Notes: generated from the sequence alone by a model not told the origin. 64,000 nt of DNA from Yponomeuta sedellus (GCA_934045075.1 OW203734.1:17837680-17901679); one strand, 5' to 3'. Positions 50,888 through 61,711 are shown, counted from the stretch's first letter. Translations and numbers: made by a program.

Positions 50888-51080
50888 TGTCTGGTTGGTC
50901 TAGCGGTATCATGTCTGATTACCATGCCTGAGGTCGTGGGTTTCGATTTCCAATGGGGGCCGTACATTTATACAATTTGGCCTCAGTCTGGGTATATTTC
51001 CATCTTTGTTATGTCATTTGCTGGTTACTATAGCAGAGGTTATCCTAGTTTGGGACGAGGAAAAATGGATGTGATGCGTG
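50888..51080 (+). repeat. tRNA-derived SINE (family E)
   Basis: GTCTGGTTGGTCTAGCGGTA (A-box) and GAGGTCGTGGGTTTCGATTT (B-box with one extra T) are spaced as in a tRNA. Body TATACAATTTGGCCTCAGTC and GGTTATCCTAGTTTGGGACG. Related copies: 7040-7200, 57205-57260 and, more distantly, 56370-56530. Confidence 0.75.
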
Positions 51081-51654
51081 GACGGTTTTATTATTATTTC
51101 AACCCACAAAAAGTAACTTTGGGGAAAAAAGCTTTTTTATTTTAATATTGTTTTTTAATATATATGATAAAAGCCGAACAAAAAAATAACACAAAATGTT
51201 AAACGCATTAAGCTATTTCATAAAAGTTACCCTATGACTTTAACGATGTAAAAAAAAAACTTCTAGAGTACGGATAATATACATACATTACACGTCAAAT
51301 AAAAATCTTATTGAATTATTACAGTAGAATTAGATGGATTTCATGGGCTTACAATAATTTTAAGCCATAATAATCAAGTTTGATATTAATAATACACAAC
51401 TTTGTATTGATTGATACTTACACATAACTGTGTGAAAAGTGTATTTAAATATATATATCAGCCTCACTCTATTATGTCTACTACTTTTGGCCAAGACATT
51501 ATTTAGATTGAACAAAAGGGATGTCAAGTTGAGAGCACATAGGTATACCTTGACATAAAAAAATCTTAGCCATATTAACAACAACATTACAATAGAAATA
51601 CAAAATTCCTTATTTATAAGAAACCGAAACCATAGACAAATATCTATGCTGAAA
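51081..51654. other. Stretch without a recognised gene
   Basis: AT-rich. The 109-codon minus-strand frame at 51360-51689 is low-complexity hydrophobic sequence without a family signature. Confidence 0.3.
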
Positions 51655-51765
51655 CTAACTGGAACCCAAACCGGTGTGCGTACATGCAAAAACTAACAAA
51701 CGTATGCAGTGAAGGTGATATAGGCGACCTGACCCCTCTGGGATATAAGCGTGAGTTTATGTTTC
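51655..51765 (+). repeat. RTE-tail LINE fragment
   Basis: GGAACCCAAACCGGTGTGCG, GTACATGCAAAAACTAAC and CCCCTCTGGGATATAAGCGT. Decayed end of the 13071 family. Confidence 0.65.
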
Positions 51766-51787
51766 GTTTATCTTTAATAATGAATCG

Positions 51788-52145
51788 CTCGTAGCCCTGG
51801 CCGCCTGAGTGATTTTAAGCGATCGCAAAGGTTAAGCAACACAGGGCGCGTTCAGTGCACGGATGGGTAAACCGTCTATGACTAACGCTAGTGGCATTTT
51901 TTCGAGCGGTTCTGTGCTTCACAAGGCACGTTAAGCTGTTGGTGCCGGCTGCCGTCGATAGATGGCAGTCATTAAGCCAAGTCAGAGGCCTTAGAATTGG
52001 CTTGAAAACTTCTGACAGTTAAACCAGCCACTAGTCTTACAAGCTTCCACCAATCCGGACTTGGCCCCCGTGGTGGAGTATGGCCTATACCTTTCTCGGG
52101 AAAGAGACCCGCGCCCCTCGGTGGGGACATAATGGGTTGATTATT
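51788..52145 (+). repeat. 5S rRNA-headed SINE, best 5S match
   Basis: Head GCGATCGCAAAGGTTAAGCA, ACACAGGGCGCGTTCAGTGC and ACGGATGGGTAAACCGTC. By eye this keeps the order and spacing of the 5S rRNA region GATCNCNNAAGTTAAGCAAC, GGGC(G/C)(T/C)GG and GGATGGGTGACCG. The body then ends GGTGGGGACATAATGGGTTG. Together with 4294 it represents the CCTCGGTGG subfamily with head attached. Confidence 0.85.
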
Positions 52146-52549
52146 AATACGAATTTACAGAAGATTAATCACAGAAATAAACCAAACCAGAGTAAACCTG
52201 TGCTGTGTTACTTGAAAAAAACTTGATTGAATTACACTGCGCTGTACGGCTTTGCATGAAAAGATACTTCTGTTTGTTCACTATAGGTGCCTGTCTGGTG
52301 GACCGCCTGCTGTTCTCGATTTATTTGGTAGAGTTTCTGGATCATTTCTCCTATAGTCTTTGAGGGAAACATGTCTGCCTTAGTTTCAGGCTGGGGTCGG
52401 CCACAGGAATTCTGGTCACTTAGGTTCCTAGTTTGAGAAAATATCTGACAACGTATGAACAGAGAAGAAAGCACACAACTCTCGCTCGGTCGCACCGTAG
52501 ATATGATTGACGGTGATGGTTCAGCTTGAAGGCGTTTATTTCTACACCT
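52146..52549. other. Stretch without a recognised gene
   Basis: An 87-codon minus-strand frame at 52232-52495 has no recognised domain. No repeat match. Confidence 0.3.
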
Positions 52550-52740
52550 CTGTTTTGCACTAGATAGCGCATCTGCTTATCATGCGAGAGGTCTCGGGTT
52601 CGAACCCCGGCTGGGGACAAAAAACCCCAGGTCTTGGATGTTTACATGTTTGTGATGTCGCTGTTTCTGGTTCCCACGACACAGGGCATCCTACTTTGGG
52701 GCCAGAAGCAATATAGGTGCCTGTATGTAAATGTTATGTT
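52550..52740 (+). repeat. tRNA-derived SINE (family C)
   Basis: CACTAGATAGCGCATCTGCT, GAGGTCTCGGGTTCGAACCC (B-box), AAAACCCCAGGTCTTGGATG, GGTTCCCACGACACAGGGCA and TGCCTGTATGTAAATGTTAT. The first 15 bp of the head are diverged. Confidence 0.8.
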
Positions 52741-53405
52741 TCTACCACGTTTATTGATGCTCGTATTGTGTTAGTAGTGAGTGGCTCGAGCCGACTTACT
52801 TTACAATGTTAAGCTGATAGGACGCAAGTAGAGGTTTGACCGTTTTTAGAATTACGAATATGTTAATTCAAAGGAAATTTAAGCTGGTTTTGACAATTCG
52901 GTATGAAAAAAATTAGAAGAGATTAAAGAATTTCTACAAAAATTGTACAATGGGCCGTTATATAACAAAGCTTTATTTTAAGACTTTATTACAAAGCTAG
53001 GTCTGATGTATTTCATTTTGTCTTACATATTGTACGCGGGGTTATGAAGTTCCTGTTGGATTCAGGTGTGGGGACCTAAACCCTGAGTGGGATGGGTGAG
53101 ATATGAGGTGGTGAAAAAGGAAGAAATGGCGGACTCACCAGAGCTGATTCATTGACTTGGAGATAGTATGAGCCGACGATGAGGATGGTAATATGGATAA
53201 GCTGAGTGTCCATTGCACAATAATTAATACAATATCGGGGTTAGCTTTTGGAACGGCCGGCGCGTGAGCGTAGATTATGACAATTCGTTCGACACACTTC
53301 GACACACTGACACTTGACTGAGAGAGGTCGCCGCCGGCGAGGCGGGGCAGTGTTGCCAGCGAGCGGAGTCTTGCGCTCCGAGACTTTCCCGTCTTGCGTC
53401 ACAAT
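52741..53405. other. Unassigned stretch ending in a GC-rich block
   Basis: 53250-53400 is markedly GC-rich (GAACGGCCGGCGCGTGAGCG, GGTCGCCGCCGGCGAGGCGG) and immediately precedes the mariner. It might be part of a CG-rich repeat or a regulatory region. I cannot tell. Confidence 0.3.
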
Positions 53406-54718
53406 ACCGGGATTCTCAGAAAGTTTTGCGAAAAAAAGTTTTTATGTGTAAGACACTGGCCACTTGTAATTGTTTTGAAAGCGTCGATTATTTAAAAGTA
53501 AAAATACTACTGTTTGATTTTCAAATTTCCCTCCGGATTCTTTTGAGAGCCAATTCAAATTTTCTTGTCTCATTAAAAAACGGATCTGCATCGAGAACAT
53601 TTTCGTGCTATGATTTTTTACGATTTCAAATGTGGCTTAAAACCTGATGAGTCATTTGATGAGAGATCGACTTCGAATTGCTTTTATGGATGAAGGACCT
53701 TCAAAAGCAACTATCTACCGCCGGTATAGCGAGTTCAAACGCGGTCGTCTTACTTTGGGGGATGAACAAAGGAGTGGTCGTCCTACGACGGCTGTCACCG
53801 AAGAAAGTGTGCTGGCTGTAAAAAAATTAATTCAAGAAAACAGACGAATTAGGTACGAAGAGATTCAGCATACACTGCAGATTGGTTCAAGAAGTGTTCA
53901 CAAGATTTCGCGTAAGGAGAATAGTTTCCCGCTGGGTGCCGCACAACACCACCGAAGCTCAGAAGCAGGCCCGTATATCCACACGGGCCTGCCCAATCCT
54001 GGTGCCGTGATATGCTACAAAAATTTGATGCTGGTTCGTCACGGCGCGTTTACGACATTGTGACAGGTGACGAATCCTGGATTTATCAATATGATCCAGA
54101 AACAAAGCGTCAGTCGACAGTTTGGCTGTTTGAAAATGAACCAACGCCTACGAAAGTGAAGCGATCGAGGAGCGCAGGAAAAATTTTGATCGCTAGTTTC
54201 TTCACTTTGACGGGGTACCTAATTTCAATTCTACTTCGAGCCAAAAGCAGCATCAACGCTGAATGGTGTAGCACAAAATGCCTGCCACAAGTTTTTTTCT
54301 GAATTGAGCAACAAGCGACCGAACACCGGGCTCCGCGGGGTCCTTCTTCACCACGACAACGCGCCCGCGCACGCACTCTGCGATCAAAACGAGGGACTTC
54401 CTGGACTCCACACCGGTCAGAGTCTTGGGACACCCTCTTTACAGTCCTGATTTGGCTCCGTGTGACTTCTCTTTCTTCCCTAAAATTAAAAATCAGCTCA
54501 AACGGATACAGTTTTCATCGCCGGAAGACGCGCTAGCAGCGTTTGAGAAGGCCGTGGAAGAGGTGTCAGCGGAGGACTGAAAAAAATGTTTTGAAAATTG
54601 GTTCAGACGCATGAAACTTTGTAAAGAAGCTGATGGAGTTCTTTGAAAAGATTTAATAAAAATATTTTTTTCATACAAGTTAGTTTTTTAGTTTCTCAAA
54701 ACTTTCTGAGTGTCCCAC
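53406..54718 (+). mobile_element. mariner transposon, full length but defective
   Basis: Ends CTCAGAAAGTTTTGCGAAA (left) and TTTCTCAAAACTTTCTGAG (right) are terminal inverted repeats of about 28 bp, each next to a TA (TACCGGGATT and TCCCACGTA), the known mariner/Tc1 target duplication. The length of 1.31 kb is the usual mariner size. The single transposase gene is broken by frameshifts. Confidence 0.95.
53610..54655 (+). pseudogene. mariner transposase, frameshifted
   Basis: The probable start is ATG 53610 (MIFYDFKCGLKPDES). The frame then shifts into 53647-54063, with the helix-turn-helix region (GPSKATIYRRYSEFKRGR, then RSGRPTTAV and QIGSRSVHKI). It shifts back for 54012-54302, which holds VTGDESWIYQYDPETK (first catalytic Asp near 54069). 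A third frame carries HHDNAPAH (second Asp near 54355), and a shift again precedes YSPDLAPCDFSFFP (third Asp near 54449). The latter two lie 94 bp apart instead of the 105 expected for D34D, so a small deletion lies between them. Each catalytic Asp is in a different frame. The FYDFK and VTGDESW motifs suggest the mellifera or rosa-like mariner group, from memory of the family. Confidence 0.9.
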
Positions 54719-54789
54719 GTATGAGCTGATCGTCGCGTGGCGCGAACAGTTCCTATGAGGAAGCTAATGGGGCTCTGATTGATTTACTA

Positions 54790-54915
54790 CTCATTTATAC
54801 TCAATTCTAAGCACGATCAAACTTCCAATTGTGTCCTTTATGCATATTGGTAAAGTTTTATTGTACTCAGCATATCGTACATAAATTAAACCCAAACTAC
54901 GTTTGTATGGGAATC
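54790..54915. repeat. Dispersed repeat K
   Basis: ACTCAATTCTAAGCACGATC, AAGTTTTATTGTACTC and ACGTTTGTATGGGAATCG align with 17215-17350. Confidence 0.5.
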
Positions 54916-55029
54916 GTTTCGTAAGGCGCCTTCTATAGTGTGTTATTTTAGACCTCTGCCATTTCACGCTAATCCCCTCGGTTACCCGCCAATCTCATCT
55001 ATTGCTTTCCAGCGTCTTTAGTAATGTCA

Positions 55030-55135
55030 TTAACCCATAACGATGCGAATAACCAAGTTAAATGGGCGGGGCATGTGGTTAGGGGCAGGACTGACGGTGT
55101 ACTAAGGCGGTCAAACTGGTAGCCAAGGTAAAAGA
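55030..55135 (+). repeat. LINE reverse transcriptase C-terminal scrap
   Basis: Translates in part to VKWAGHVVRG-like sequence (AATGGGCGGGGCATGTGGTT), the WAGH motif found after the reverse transcriptase domain in RTE-like elements, followed by a broken frame. Confidence 0.45.
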
Positions 55136-56369
55136 TCGGTGGGCTGACTTGTTGATCTGATTGTTACATCTGCAAAAAATAAAAAGCGAGTGGCATTGTG
55201 ACGTCGAACGTCTATAAGTATGCGTAAATTTTTAGCTCAAATAGTGCGTTGTATTACGCAACAATGGCGCCATCTAGCGGCACAAATGAAAAGATTCGAG
55301 TAGTGGCTACTTTTCCCTTCTTACCGTTTTATAAATAAATGACACAAGATCGTGAACCTTGGGAAACCATGAGGGAGGCCTATGTCCTGCAGTGGGCGTC
55401 GAATGGCTGATGTAGATGTAGATAAGGAACATAGGATAACCTTATCACTACATGTACTAGTGTGTAGGTACTTGTGTTGTGTTCCGGGGCCAAATTTCGT
55501 GGAGCTACGTTCCATGGTTTGTTGATTTAGCTCGGAATGTGTCGCATGGTCAAGGTTGCCTACTTGTAAATCTGTGGGTTGGTCGACCTTGTGATGTTAG
55601 TCGGGTTGTCTCAGCGAGCCGTGGGGTGTGGTTGTGTGAGATGAGGCCCTGTAGTCTTAAGATGAAAGCTGTTATAAGTATGTAATGTACTTACAATAAA
55701 ATTTAGTTCCTAATTATTTGGATTATTGTAAAAATAAAATGGAAGTAGCCTGGCTACCCACAACACAGGGAATCCTAGTTTGGGAGCCAGTAATCATTAT
55801 TGTAACCCTGTTTTAAAATAAACAAAAAAATAATTTCATTTGACATAACCACATATAAGAAAACTTAACCCAAAAAAGCACTTCTCTACTTAAAGTCTCA
55901 ACACAGTAGGGTGTCCATATGCGTAAATGAAAAATGGTCTCCGGCCCCCCTCCTAGGGCAGACTATGTAGCGTAACGTTAGCAAAATTGCAGAAATCGGG
56001 CTTGTGATAAATTCTCACATTACTGTTACACTAAGAGTTTGGAACGGTTCCACGTCGGTTTTTATAAAATTGATGTTCCGTATTAAACTTTTCCTAAAAA
56101 AAAATTATGGAATCAGTATTTTGAAGTTCGTTAAATCTTATATATTTTGTGACTTGACTACCATTATCAGTCGTTAGATTTAAAAATAATTATCGCTATT
56201 GTTTAATTCTTTACAAAAAATATGTCTGGAGCTCTAATATCATAATACAGCCCATATCGACCCACTGAAGGGCACAGCTCTTCTATCAGAGATTCTTATT
56301 ATAGCAAACGAAATCGTTTTTGAGAAATTATTGACCTCAAAAAGTTACAATAGACTAGTTTTAGTATAC
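55136..56369. other. Unassigned stretch with repeat scraps
   Basis: 55745-55800 (CCACAACACAGGGAATCCTA, GTTTGGGAGCCAG) resembles the 3' part of SINE family C/E. 56240-56300 holds a piece of small repeat G. No gene recognised. The 68-codon frame at 55479 has no family. Confidence 0.35.
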
Positions 56370-56530
56370 TATAGTTTAAAGATACTCTGTGATATGGTAA
56401 CCAAACCAGGACATCGTTTGTACAAAAAGTTTATACTAAAGCCCCATACAGTGGAAATCATACCCACGACCAGTGTCAAGGTAATCTGACTTGTTACCAC
56501 TAGACCAACGGGGCAGTCTGTCCGTGTGCG
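56370..56530 (-). repeat. tRNA-like repeat (family E-like)
   Basis: Complement reads GCCCCGTTGGTCTAGTGGTA (A-box) and CTGGTCGTGGGTATGATTTC (B-box with GGTATGATTTCC in place of GGTTCGATTCC). The A-box to B-box spacing is tRNA-like. The T-loop is degraded, so it is not a tRNA gene. Confidence 0.6.
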
Positions 56531-56731
56531 TGCACCTCCTATAATAATGTCTTCCTTAGATATTTTATGAGGTCCAAGCATGGACACCCTACAGCTTAAT
56601 TTATTATCCGACTACTGCGGGTAATGATTCCCGCTGTGTCTCACGCTACGTCACAAATTGGAAAAAGATGGTGGGGGCTATTTATTTATTATGATAGCCA
56701 AAGTAAAATAAAACTATACAGGATAAGTAAT

Positions 56732-56929
56732 AACATACATACATAACCTCACGGCTGTATCCCAGATGGGTAGGCAGAGACCAGGGACTGCCACTTGCCA
56801 CGATCCTGACAGATCACCTTCGCTTCATCAGCGTTCATGAGTCGTTGCATAAACGCACGCCGGTACCGGGTTCTTTTATTCTTCCCTTTTGGTAACACAT
56901 CCCTTATTTGGTCGATGTATGTCTGCATG
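56732..56929 (-). mobile_element. 5'-truncated LINE insertion (RTE-tail family) with 11-bp TSD
   Basis: GGATAAGTAAT at 56721-56731 and 56930-56940. Minus strand ends CCGTGAGGTTATGTATGTATG. Encodes the broken C-terminus seen at 13071 (GTCGATGTATGTC corresponds to the TYIDQI codons). Confidence 0.85.
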
Positions 56930-57099
56930 GGATAAGTAATATAATAATATTAAGGGACATATTAGCCAGATCTCGTTAGCCCAAACTAAGTACAGCTAAA
57001 TGACTTGTGTTACAGGTGCTAACTTGACGATATATTTAATACAATAAATACATAGATACATCCAAAACGCGAGACAAACTAGCAAAGTTTGTTTCCTAG

Positions 57100-57185
57100 T
57101 TTGACCCGGCCGGGGATCGAACCCGAGACCTTCGGTTTTACAGTTAGCGTGCCAAACTGCTGCGCGATCGAAGCTGTCATTGACA
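57100..57185 (-). repeat. tRNA-like sequence
   Basis: Complement has AGCTTCGATCGCGCAGCAGT, ACCGAAGGTCTCGGGTTCGA (B-box) and TCCCCGGCCGGGTCAAACTA. It can be drawn as a partial cloverleaf but the D-arm is unconvincing. It occurs once in the window and the short acceptor stem is mismatched, so I treat it as a SINE head and not as a tRNA gene. Confidence 0.45.
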
Positions 57186-57204
57186 AAAAACTAGAAAACT
57201 GTCC

Positions 57205-57640
57205 AGGGTCTGATTATCATGCCGGAAGTCGAGGATTCGATTCCCATTGGGACCCGCCGTACATTTTGTCAACCTCTGGGCGCAGCGGTAGCGCATCTGC
57301 CTGTCATGCGAGAGGTCCCGGGTTCAAACCCCGACTGAGGACAAAAAAAATCCCAGGTCTTGGATGTTTGTTAGTTAGACCTGAGATTTCCGCCCATAGC
57401 CTCGTAGTTGGGCCATTGTACGTAGCAAGTGCTGAGATACGTTACCACTTCAGACAGTAGGGTTTCCTTACGATGTTTTCCTTCACAGTCAGCGGTGATA
57501 TTGCTACTATTATTTCACAAATGTACATAACTTAGAACTAAGTCATTGGTACGTGCTGGGCCTCGGACGCACGACCTCCCTCCTTGGATGTTTACATGTT
57601 TGTAATGTCATAGTGAGGCCAGAAGTAATGTATGTAGTAT
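57205..57640 (+). repeat. Nested tRNA-SINEs E, C and D
   Basis: 57205-57260 is the head of family E (AGTCGAGGATTCGATTCCCA). It is cut by a family C copy starting near 57270 (GGGCGCAGCGGTAGCGCATC, GAGGTCCCGGGTTCAAACCC). C is cut at CTTGGATGTTTG (57370) by a family D-type piece (57371-57582: ACGATGTTTTCCTTCACAGT, ACAAATGTACATAACTTAGA), and C resumes with CTTGGATGTTTACATGTTTG at 57584. The CTTGGATGTTT repeat on both sides looks like an 11-bp TSD of the D piece. Confidence 0.75.
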
Positions 57641-57859
57641 GTTAATGATATCATTATTACATTTATTTGTACAAATAGTTACAGTATGGGTGAAGTTCCT
57701 TGTTTGTCATATCCTTGTCTGGTTACCTTAGCACAGGATATCCTAGTTTTGGACCAGGACAAGTGGTTGTGTTGTGTGTGAAATCTGTTATTATTAAATT
57801 GTCTTACCAAACCTTTAAAATCGCCAATAACATTCGGGCCACGGTTCATATCTTCTTCT

Positions 57860-58289
57860 TCTTCAGGCTATATTAGTCCACTGCTGGACGAAGCCCTCCC
57901 CAAATGAACGCCATAGCGCCCTGTCTTTAGCTTGCTGCATCCAGCATCTGCCTGCAGTTTTTCGCAGATCGTCATCCCCCATGGTCGGAGGGCGTCCTAT
58001 ACTACGTTTGCCGAGACGCGATCTCCACTCAAGAGCACGTTTACTCCAACGGTTGTCGGTTCTTCGCGAGATATGGCCAGCCCACTGCCACTTCAGCTCG
58101 CGAATTCTCTGACCTATGTCGATAACTTTGTTCTCTGTCGGATGCATTCGTTACGAATCTATCCTTCAGAGAAACCCCGAGCATAGCTCTCTCCATTGCT
58201 CGCTGAGTGTCTTTGAACTGGTGGACCAGCCCTTTCGTGAGTGTCCATGTCTCGGCTCCGTAGGTCATCGGACAGACAAATGGACACAC
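57860..58289 (-). pseudogene. RTE-like reverse transcriptase C-terminus
   Basis: Two overlapping minus-strand frames make one broken product. 58041-58289 has TYGAETWTLTKGLVHQFKDT and MERAMLGVSLKDR. A frameshift then leads into 57863-58147 with LKWQWAGHISRRTDNRW, GKRSIGRPPT and LWRSFGEGFVQQW. This is the well-known region following the reverse transcriptase domain in RTE-type LINEs. The polymerase domain is missing, so it is a 5'-truncated insertion. The 3' end matches 7385-7510 and 61085-61160. Confidence 0.85.
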
Positions 58290-58435
58290 GGACAGACAAA
58301 CAGACAGACGGACAGACGGACTTATATGGCGAAACTTCTTCTTTATGAGTACGACCTGCCGCCAGCTAGGCTAAAAAGCCGGGAAAGTTTTCTGCTCAGC
58401 ACACAGGCCTCAGAAAAATGCCCAGTTGAGGAAAG

Positions 58436-58672
58436 GTGGTGCGGTGGAAATTAAAACGTCCCGTACCCACAGGCTATGTAAGCCCCCAAGAGAGGCTCTC
58501 AACGGGTTTCGATCTGCAATGGCCTACGTGGCAGTCACTCAACCGACTCCGGACCCAAGTAGGTCGTTGCAGACAAAACCTAAGCAGGTGGGGTTATATT
58601 GCACCAACGGAGGAACAATGTGATTCTGGAGGCTCATTGCAATCCATGGTGCACCTGCTCCAATGCCCATAG
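58436..58672 (+). pseudogene. Non-LTR reverse transcriptase C-terminal fragment
   Basis: A frame of 78 codons contains STGFDLQWPTWQSLNRLRTQ, GRCRQNLSRWGY and a C-x(9)-MVHLLQCP end. The NRLRTGxGRC, xxxWG and H-x2-x-CP motifs are those of the zinc-binding tail of some non-LTR reverse transcriptases. It is a fragment of a different LINE from the one at 57860, on the opposite strand. Confidence 0.7.
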
Positions 58673-58769
58673 TGCCCTCACACCTGCACTGTGGAGGACC
58701 TAACAGAGCCAACGCTGCTGCAATTGCAGTGGCCAACTATGGGGGCAGAAAAAAATATAAACCGGTCGA

Positions 58770-59035
58770 ATCATCATCAGGCTATACTAGTCCACTGCTG
58801 GACATAGCCCTCCCCTAAAGAGCGCCACGTTGTGCTATCATAGGGGTAATGCCTATAATCCCCACGCTGGGCATGCGGGTTGGGGATCGCAGTTCGGTGG
58901 AATTGTACTGCAGGGGGCGCTGCTGCGAACCCCCCGGTTTGTGTACCTTAGTCGCCTTTTACGACACCCGCGGGAAGAATTGGGTTGGTGCTATTCTCTA
59001 GGCCGACACCACACAGCAGACCGGTAAAATCGCTG
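58770..59035 (+). repeat. RTE-like LINE 3' region
   Basis: AGGCTATACTAGTCCACTGC, CATAGCCCTCCCCTAAAGAG, GTTGGGGATCGCAGTTCGGT and TAGTCGCCTTTTACGACACC. Same block as 31011-31200 and, inverted, 34985-35340. Followed by AAGAAGAAGAAG. Confidence 0.65.
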
Positions 59036-59302
59036 ACACGAAACCAAGAAGAAGAAGAAATAATACGGAACCCAAAAAAGCATCAAAGTGTTTTTGATAT
59101 TACTTCTAAAAACGTAGTGACTAGAATAATACATTTTTTTTTATTTCCGAAATAAGTTAAATTACTTTTAATGCACACTGGTATTATAAAAATATACTTA
59201 ACATTAAAAAAGAAAGCACACAATTTCTTCCTGAATGGTTGACTGAATATTTATTTCTTGTTCGTGCGGAATTGGTTCATATTGTGTGACGTCATTACGA
59301 TC

Positions 59303-59502
59303 NNNNNNNNNNNNNNNNNNNNNNNNNNNNNNNNNNNNNNNNNNNNNNNNNNNNNNNNNNNNNNNNNNNNNNNNNNNNNNNNNNNNNNNNNNNNNNNNNN
59401 NNNNNNNNNNNNNNNNNNNNNNNNNNNNNNNNNNNNNNNNNNNNNNNNNNNNNNNNNNNNNNNNNNNNNNNNNNNNNNNNNNNNNNNNNNNNNNNNNNNN
59501 NN
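59303..59502. other. Assembly gap (200 N)
   Basis: Exactly 200 unknown bases, which suggests a fixed-size scaffold gap and not a measured one. Open frames crossing it are meaningless. Confidence 1.
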
Positions 59503-60233
59503 ATGCCACTAGCGGCTACAGGCTACATACAAAAAGTAAATATTTTAGAATTTCTTTGGATTGCTTTCGCAGTTAGTTAGAAGGTATAGTTTTAAGCAAA
59601 AAAACAAAAGCACACTACCGACCCACTATTCATTCTAAGTGTTCTGGATTATTCGTGTCTCTTGCAGGAATTGGCATCTTGCAAGAGTATTCTGCAGAGG
59701 GCGAGAATATTGCACGAGTATTCTACGAAAGACAAGCCAAATACTACACATGGTGCGCAGACGAAACTCAAATGCCACCGAATCTCGAGTATTTCGCGAA
59801 CAATTCCTCGAGATTTGTCCAGGATTTACAGTAGGTGTACTTCGCGTACTATTAAGCACACAAGTGCCGGCAAAAAAAAATTGCTAGTGAAAATACAGCC
59901 GGCCAGATTGCGGCTTACGATATATTTCACAAGAGATTTGAATAGGAAGCATTCGAATTAATTGTATAGCTAAATATAGAGTGATATAAAACACACGTGG
60001 TCTTATACCTACAATTTGGTTGTTCAATCATGTACTTTAATACTTTTTCTTAGTAATTCTGTAAATAAACAACTAGGTACGTATTTAGTATATTGTGCAG
60101 TATATTTAAAAGAATCTTTGTTAAATGACACCTGTGGAATTATTAAAAGTTTTTTCTTACACTACGGCTGACCCATATTCCAAATTTCTATACAGCTACT
60201 CAATTACAGTGCAATGTAAAATTTAAATAACAT
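59503..60233. other. Stretch without a recognised gene
   Basis: 59640-59960 has three overlapping frames of 74-99 codons. Around ENIARVFYERQAKYY it faintly recalls an insect transposon helix-turn-helix domain, but I cannot support that. Confidence 0.3.
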
Positions 60234-60242
60234 CGAGTTAAG

Positions 60243-60407
60243 TACATACATACATAACCTCACGCCTGTATCCCAGAGGGGTAGGCAGAGACCAGGGACT
60301 GCCACTTGCCACGATCCTAACAGATCACCTACGCTTCATCATTGTTCTTAAGTCGTTGCATGGACGCACTCCGGTTCCGGGCACTTTCTGTCTTTCCCTT
60401 TGCTTTG
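60243..60407 (-). mobile_element. 5'-truncated LINE insertion (RTE-tail family) with 9-bp TSD
   Basis: CGAGTTAAG at 60234-60242 and 60408-60416. Minus strand ends GGCGTGAGGTTATGTATGTA. Shortest of the five copies with a TSD. Confidence 0.85.
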
Positions 60408-60416
60408 CGAGTTAAG

Positions 60417-60834
60417 AATAAATATAATATTAATTTTGTACATTACTATATGATTCTATTTCAAGTTCTTTAGGATAACATAAATTTTACCATTTTTCAA
60501 TGATGAAAATGAAAAATATTGCTTTAGTAGCCTGGTCGGCCGCAAAATTAAAATAAGCGCGAAAGCGGCTTATTTTAATTTTATTTAAATCCTATCTTTA
60601 TTTATTTTTTCGAGTTATAGAGTAAACTTTCAGTTTATACTTTCCTAATTTTCGTAATGTTTACTTAGAGTTAAAGACTTATTTACCCTAGGGTAGCTTG
60701 TACTACTTTGAACCTTTTTTTAGTCATTATCCGACTCTCAAAAAATTGCTAGAATAAATCTCCTACAGAGATAATCTGGCCTTCGTATGTGTTATTATAT
60801 TGCGTGCAATTAAAAACACAATAATCGTCATCAT
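60417..60834. other. Unassigned stretch with a perfect hairpin
   Basis: AAAATTAAAATAAGC (60544-60558) and GCTTATTTTAATTTT (60568-60582) form a perfect 15-bp hairpin. Otherwise AT-rich. Confidence 0.5.
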
Positions 60835-61160
60835 CGACCCATTATGTCCCCACTGATAGTGGTTTAAATACTCTTTGCCCACCGAGAGGCACAAGTCTCT
60901 TCCCTGAGGAAGGTATAGGCCATACTCCACCTCGGGGGCCAAGTCCGGATTGGTGGAGGCTCGCAAGACTAGTGGCTGGTCTCACTGTCAGAAGTTTTCA
61001 AGACGCCCTCAGGCCTCTGACTTGACTTAACGGCACCAATGCACAATATAATAATTTTATTTCAGCCAAAAGTATTAAGCCAGGCGCTTTAGCGCTCATT
61101 AGGGGAGGGCTATGTGCAGCAGTGGACTACATAATATAGCCTGAAGAAGAAGAGAAGAAA
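60835..61160 (-). repeat. 5S-derived SINE body, then an RTE 3' scrap
   Basis: 60835-61035 (minus) has CCCGAGGTGGAGTATGGCCT and CAGTGGGGACATAATGGGTC, CCTCGGTGG subfamily. 61085-61160 (plus) is GGCGCTTTAGCGCTCATTAG, GGCTATGTGCAGCAGTGGAC and CCTGAAGAAGAAG, as at 7385. Confidence 0.7.
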
Positions 61161-61711
61161 GTATTGAACTATCACGATAAAACCTAAAAAATAAAGTATA
61201 TTATAGATTTCAGTGAGTTAATTAATTAATAATAACTATTTCGTGTGCCTGTGACGTATTTTGTCACCGACTGTACTTAGTATCAAACGCCATTGCGCCA
61301 TCCGTGGCTTGAGCGGCTTTTCATATACCACCCTGATGTTTCTTTAAATTCCATCTGGAAATAGGGGGATTTAAGACGTCTGGGTCTAGGCTTTGCGCCT
61401 TTGCGACATTCTTGTCCTGCTTTAAACATTGACTAACCTGCTGCAGATAAGACCTTGTTTCAACTGACAAAGCTCCACCAACCCACTCACTCTCGAAATT
61501 ACCTCTTGAGATATATTTTTATGTCAAACAGTACCATTTATGCTTTGATAAATCAGAGCTCAATAGTACTAAAATAAATCACAAGTATTGCTCTATTCAC
61601 AATGGAGAACTTGTTCTCAAAAGGTTTTTATCTCGTAGGGGCCTCCACGTTGAAAGATAAATAACCCTGCTTTAATGAAACCTGTATTTTTTTTACATTT
61701 CATTATTAATA
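61161..61711. other. Stretch without a recognised gene
   Basis: 61260-61500 has balanced composition and no repeat match. No product assigned. Confidence 0.3.

Noticed and set aside
51788..51890. 5S rRNA gene
   Set aside because: Only the internal-promoter part matches. The 5' and 3' portions and the terminator are missing and the SINE body follows.
59204..59576. Frames crossing the unknown bases
   Set aside because: They consist mostly of undetermined residues in the assembly gap.
59639..59961. Possible transposon helix-turn-helix gene
   Set aside because: Overlapping frames with only a vague resemblance. No motif is secure enough to report.
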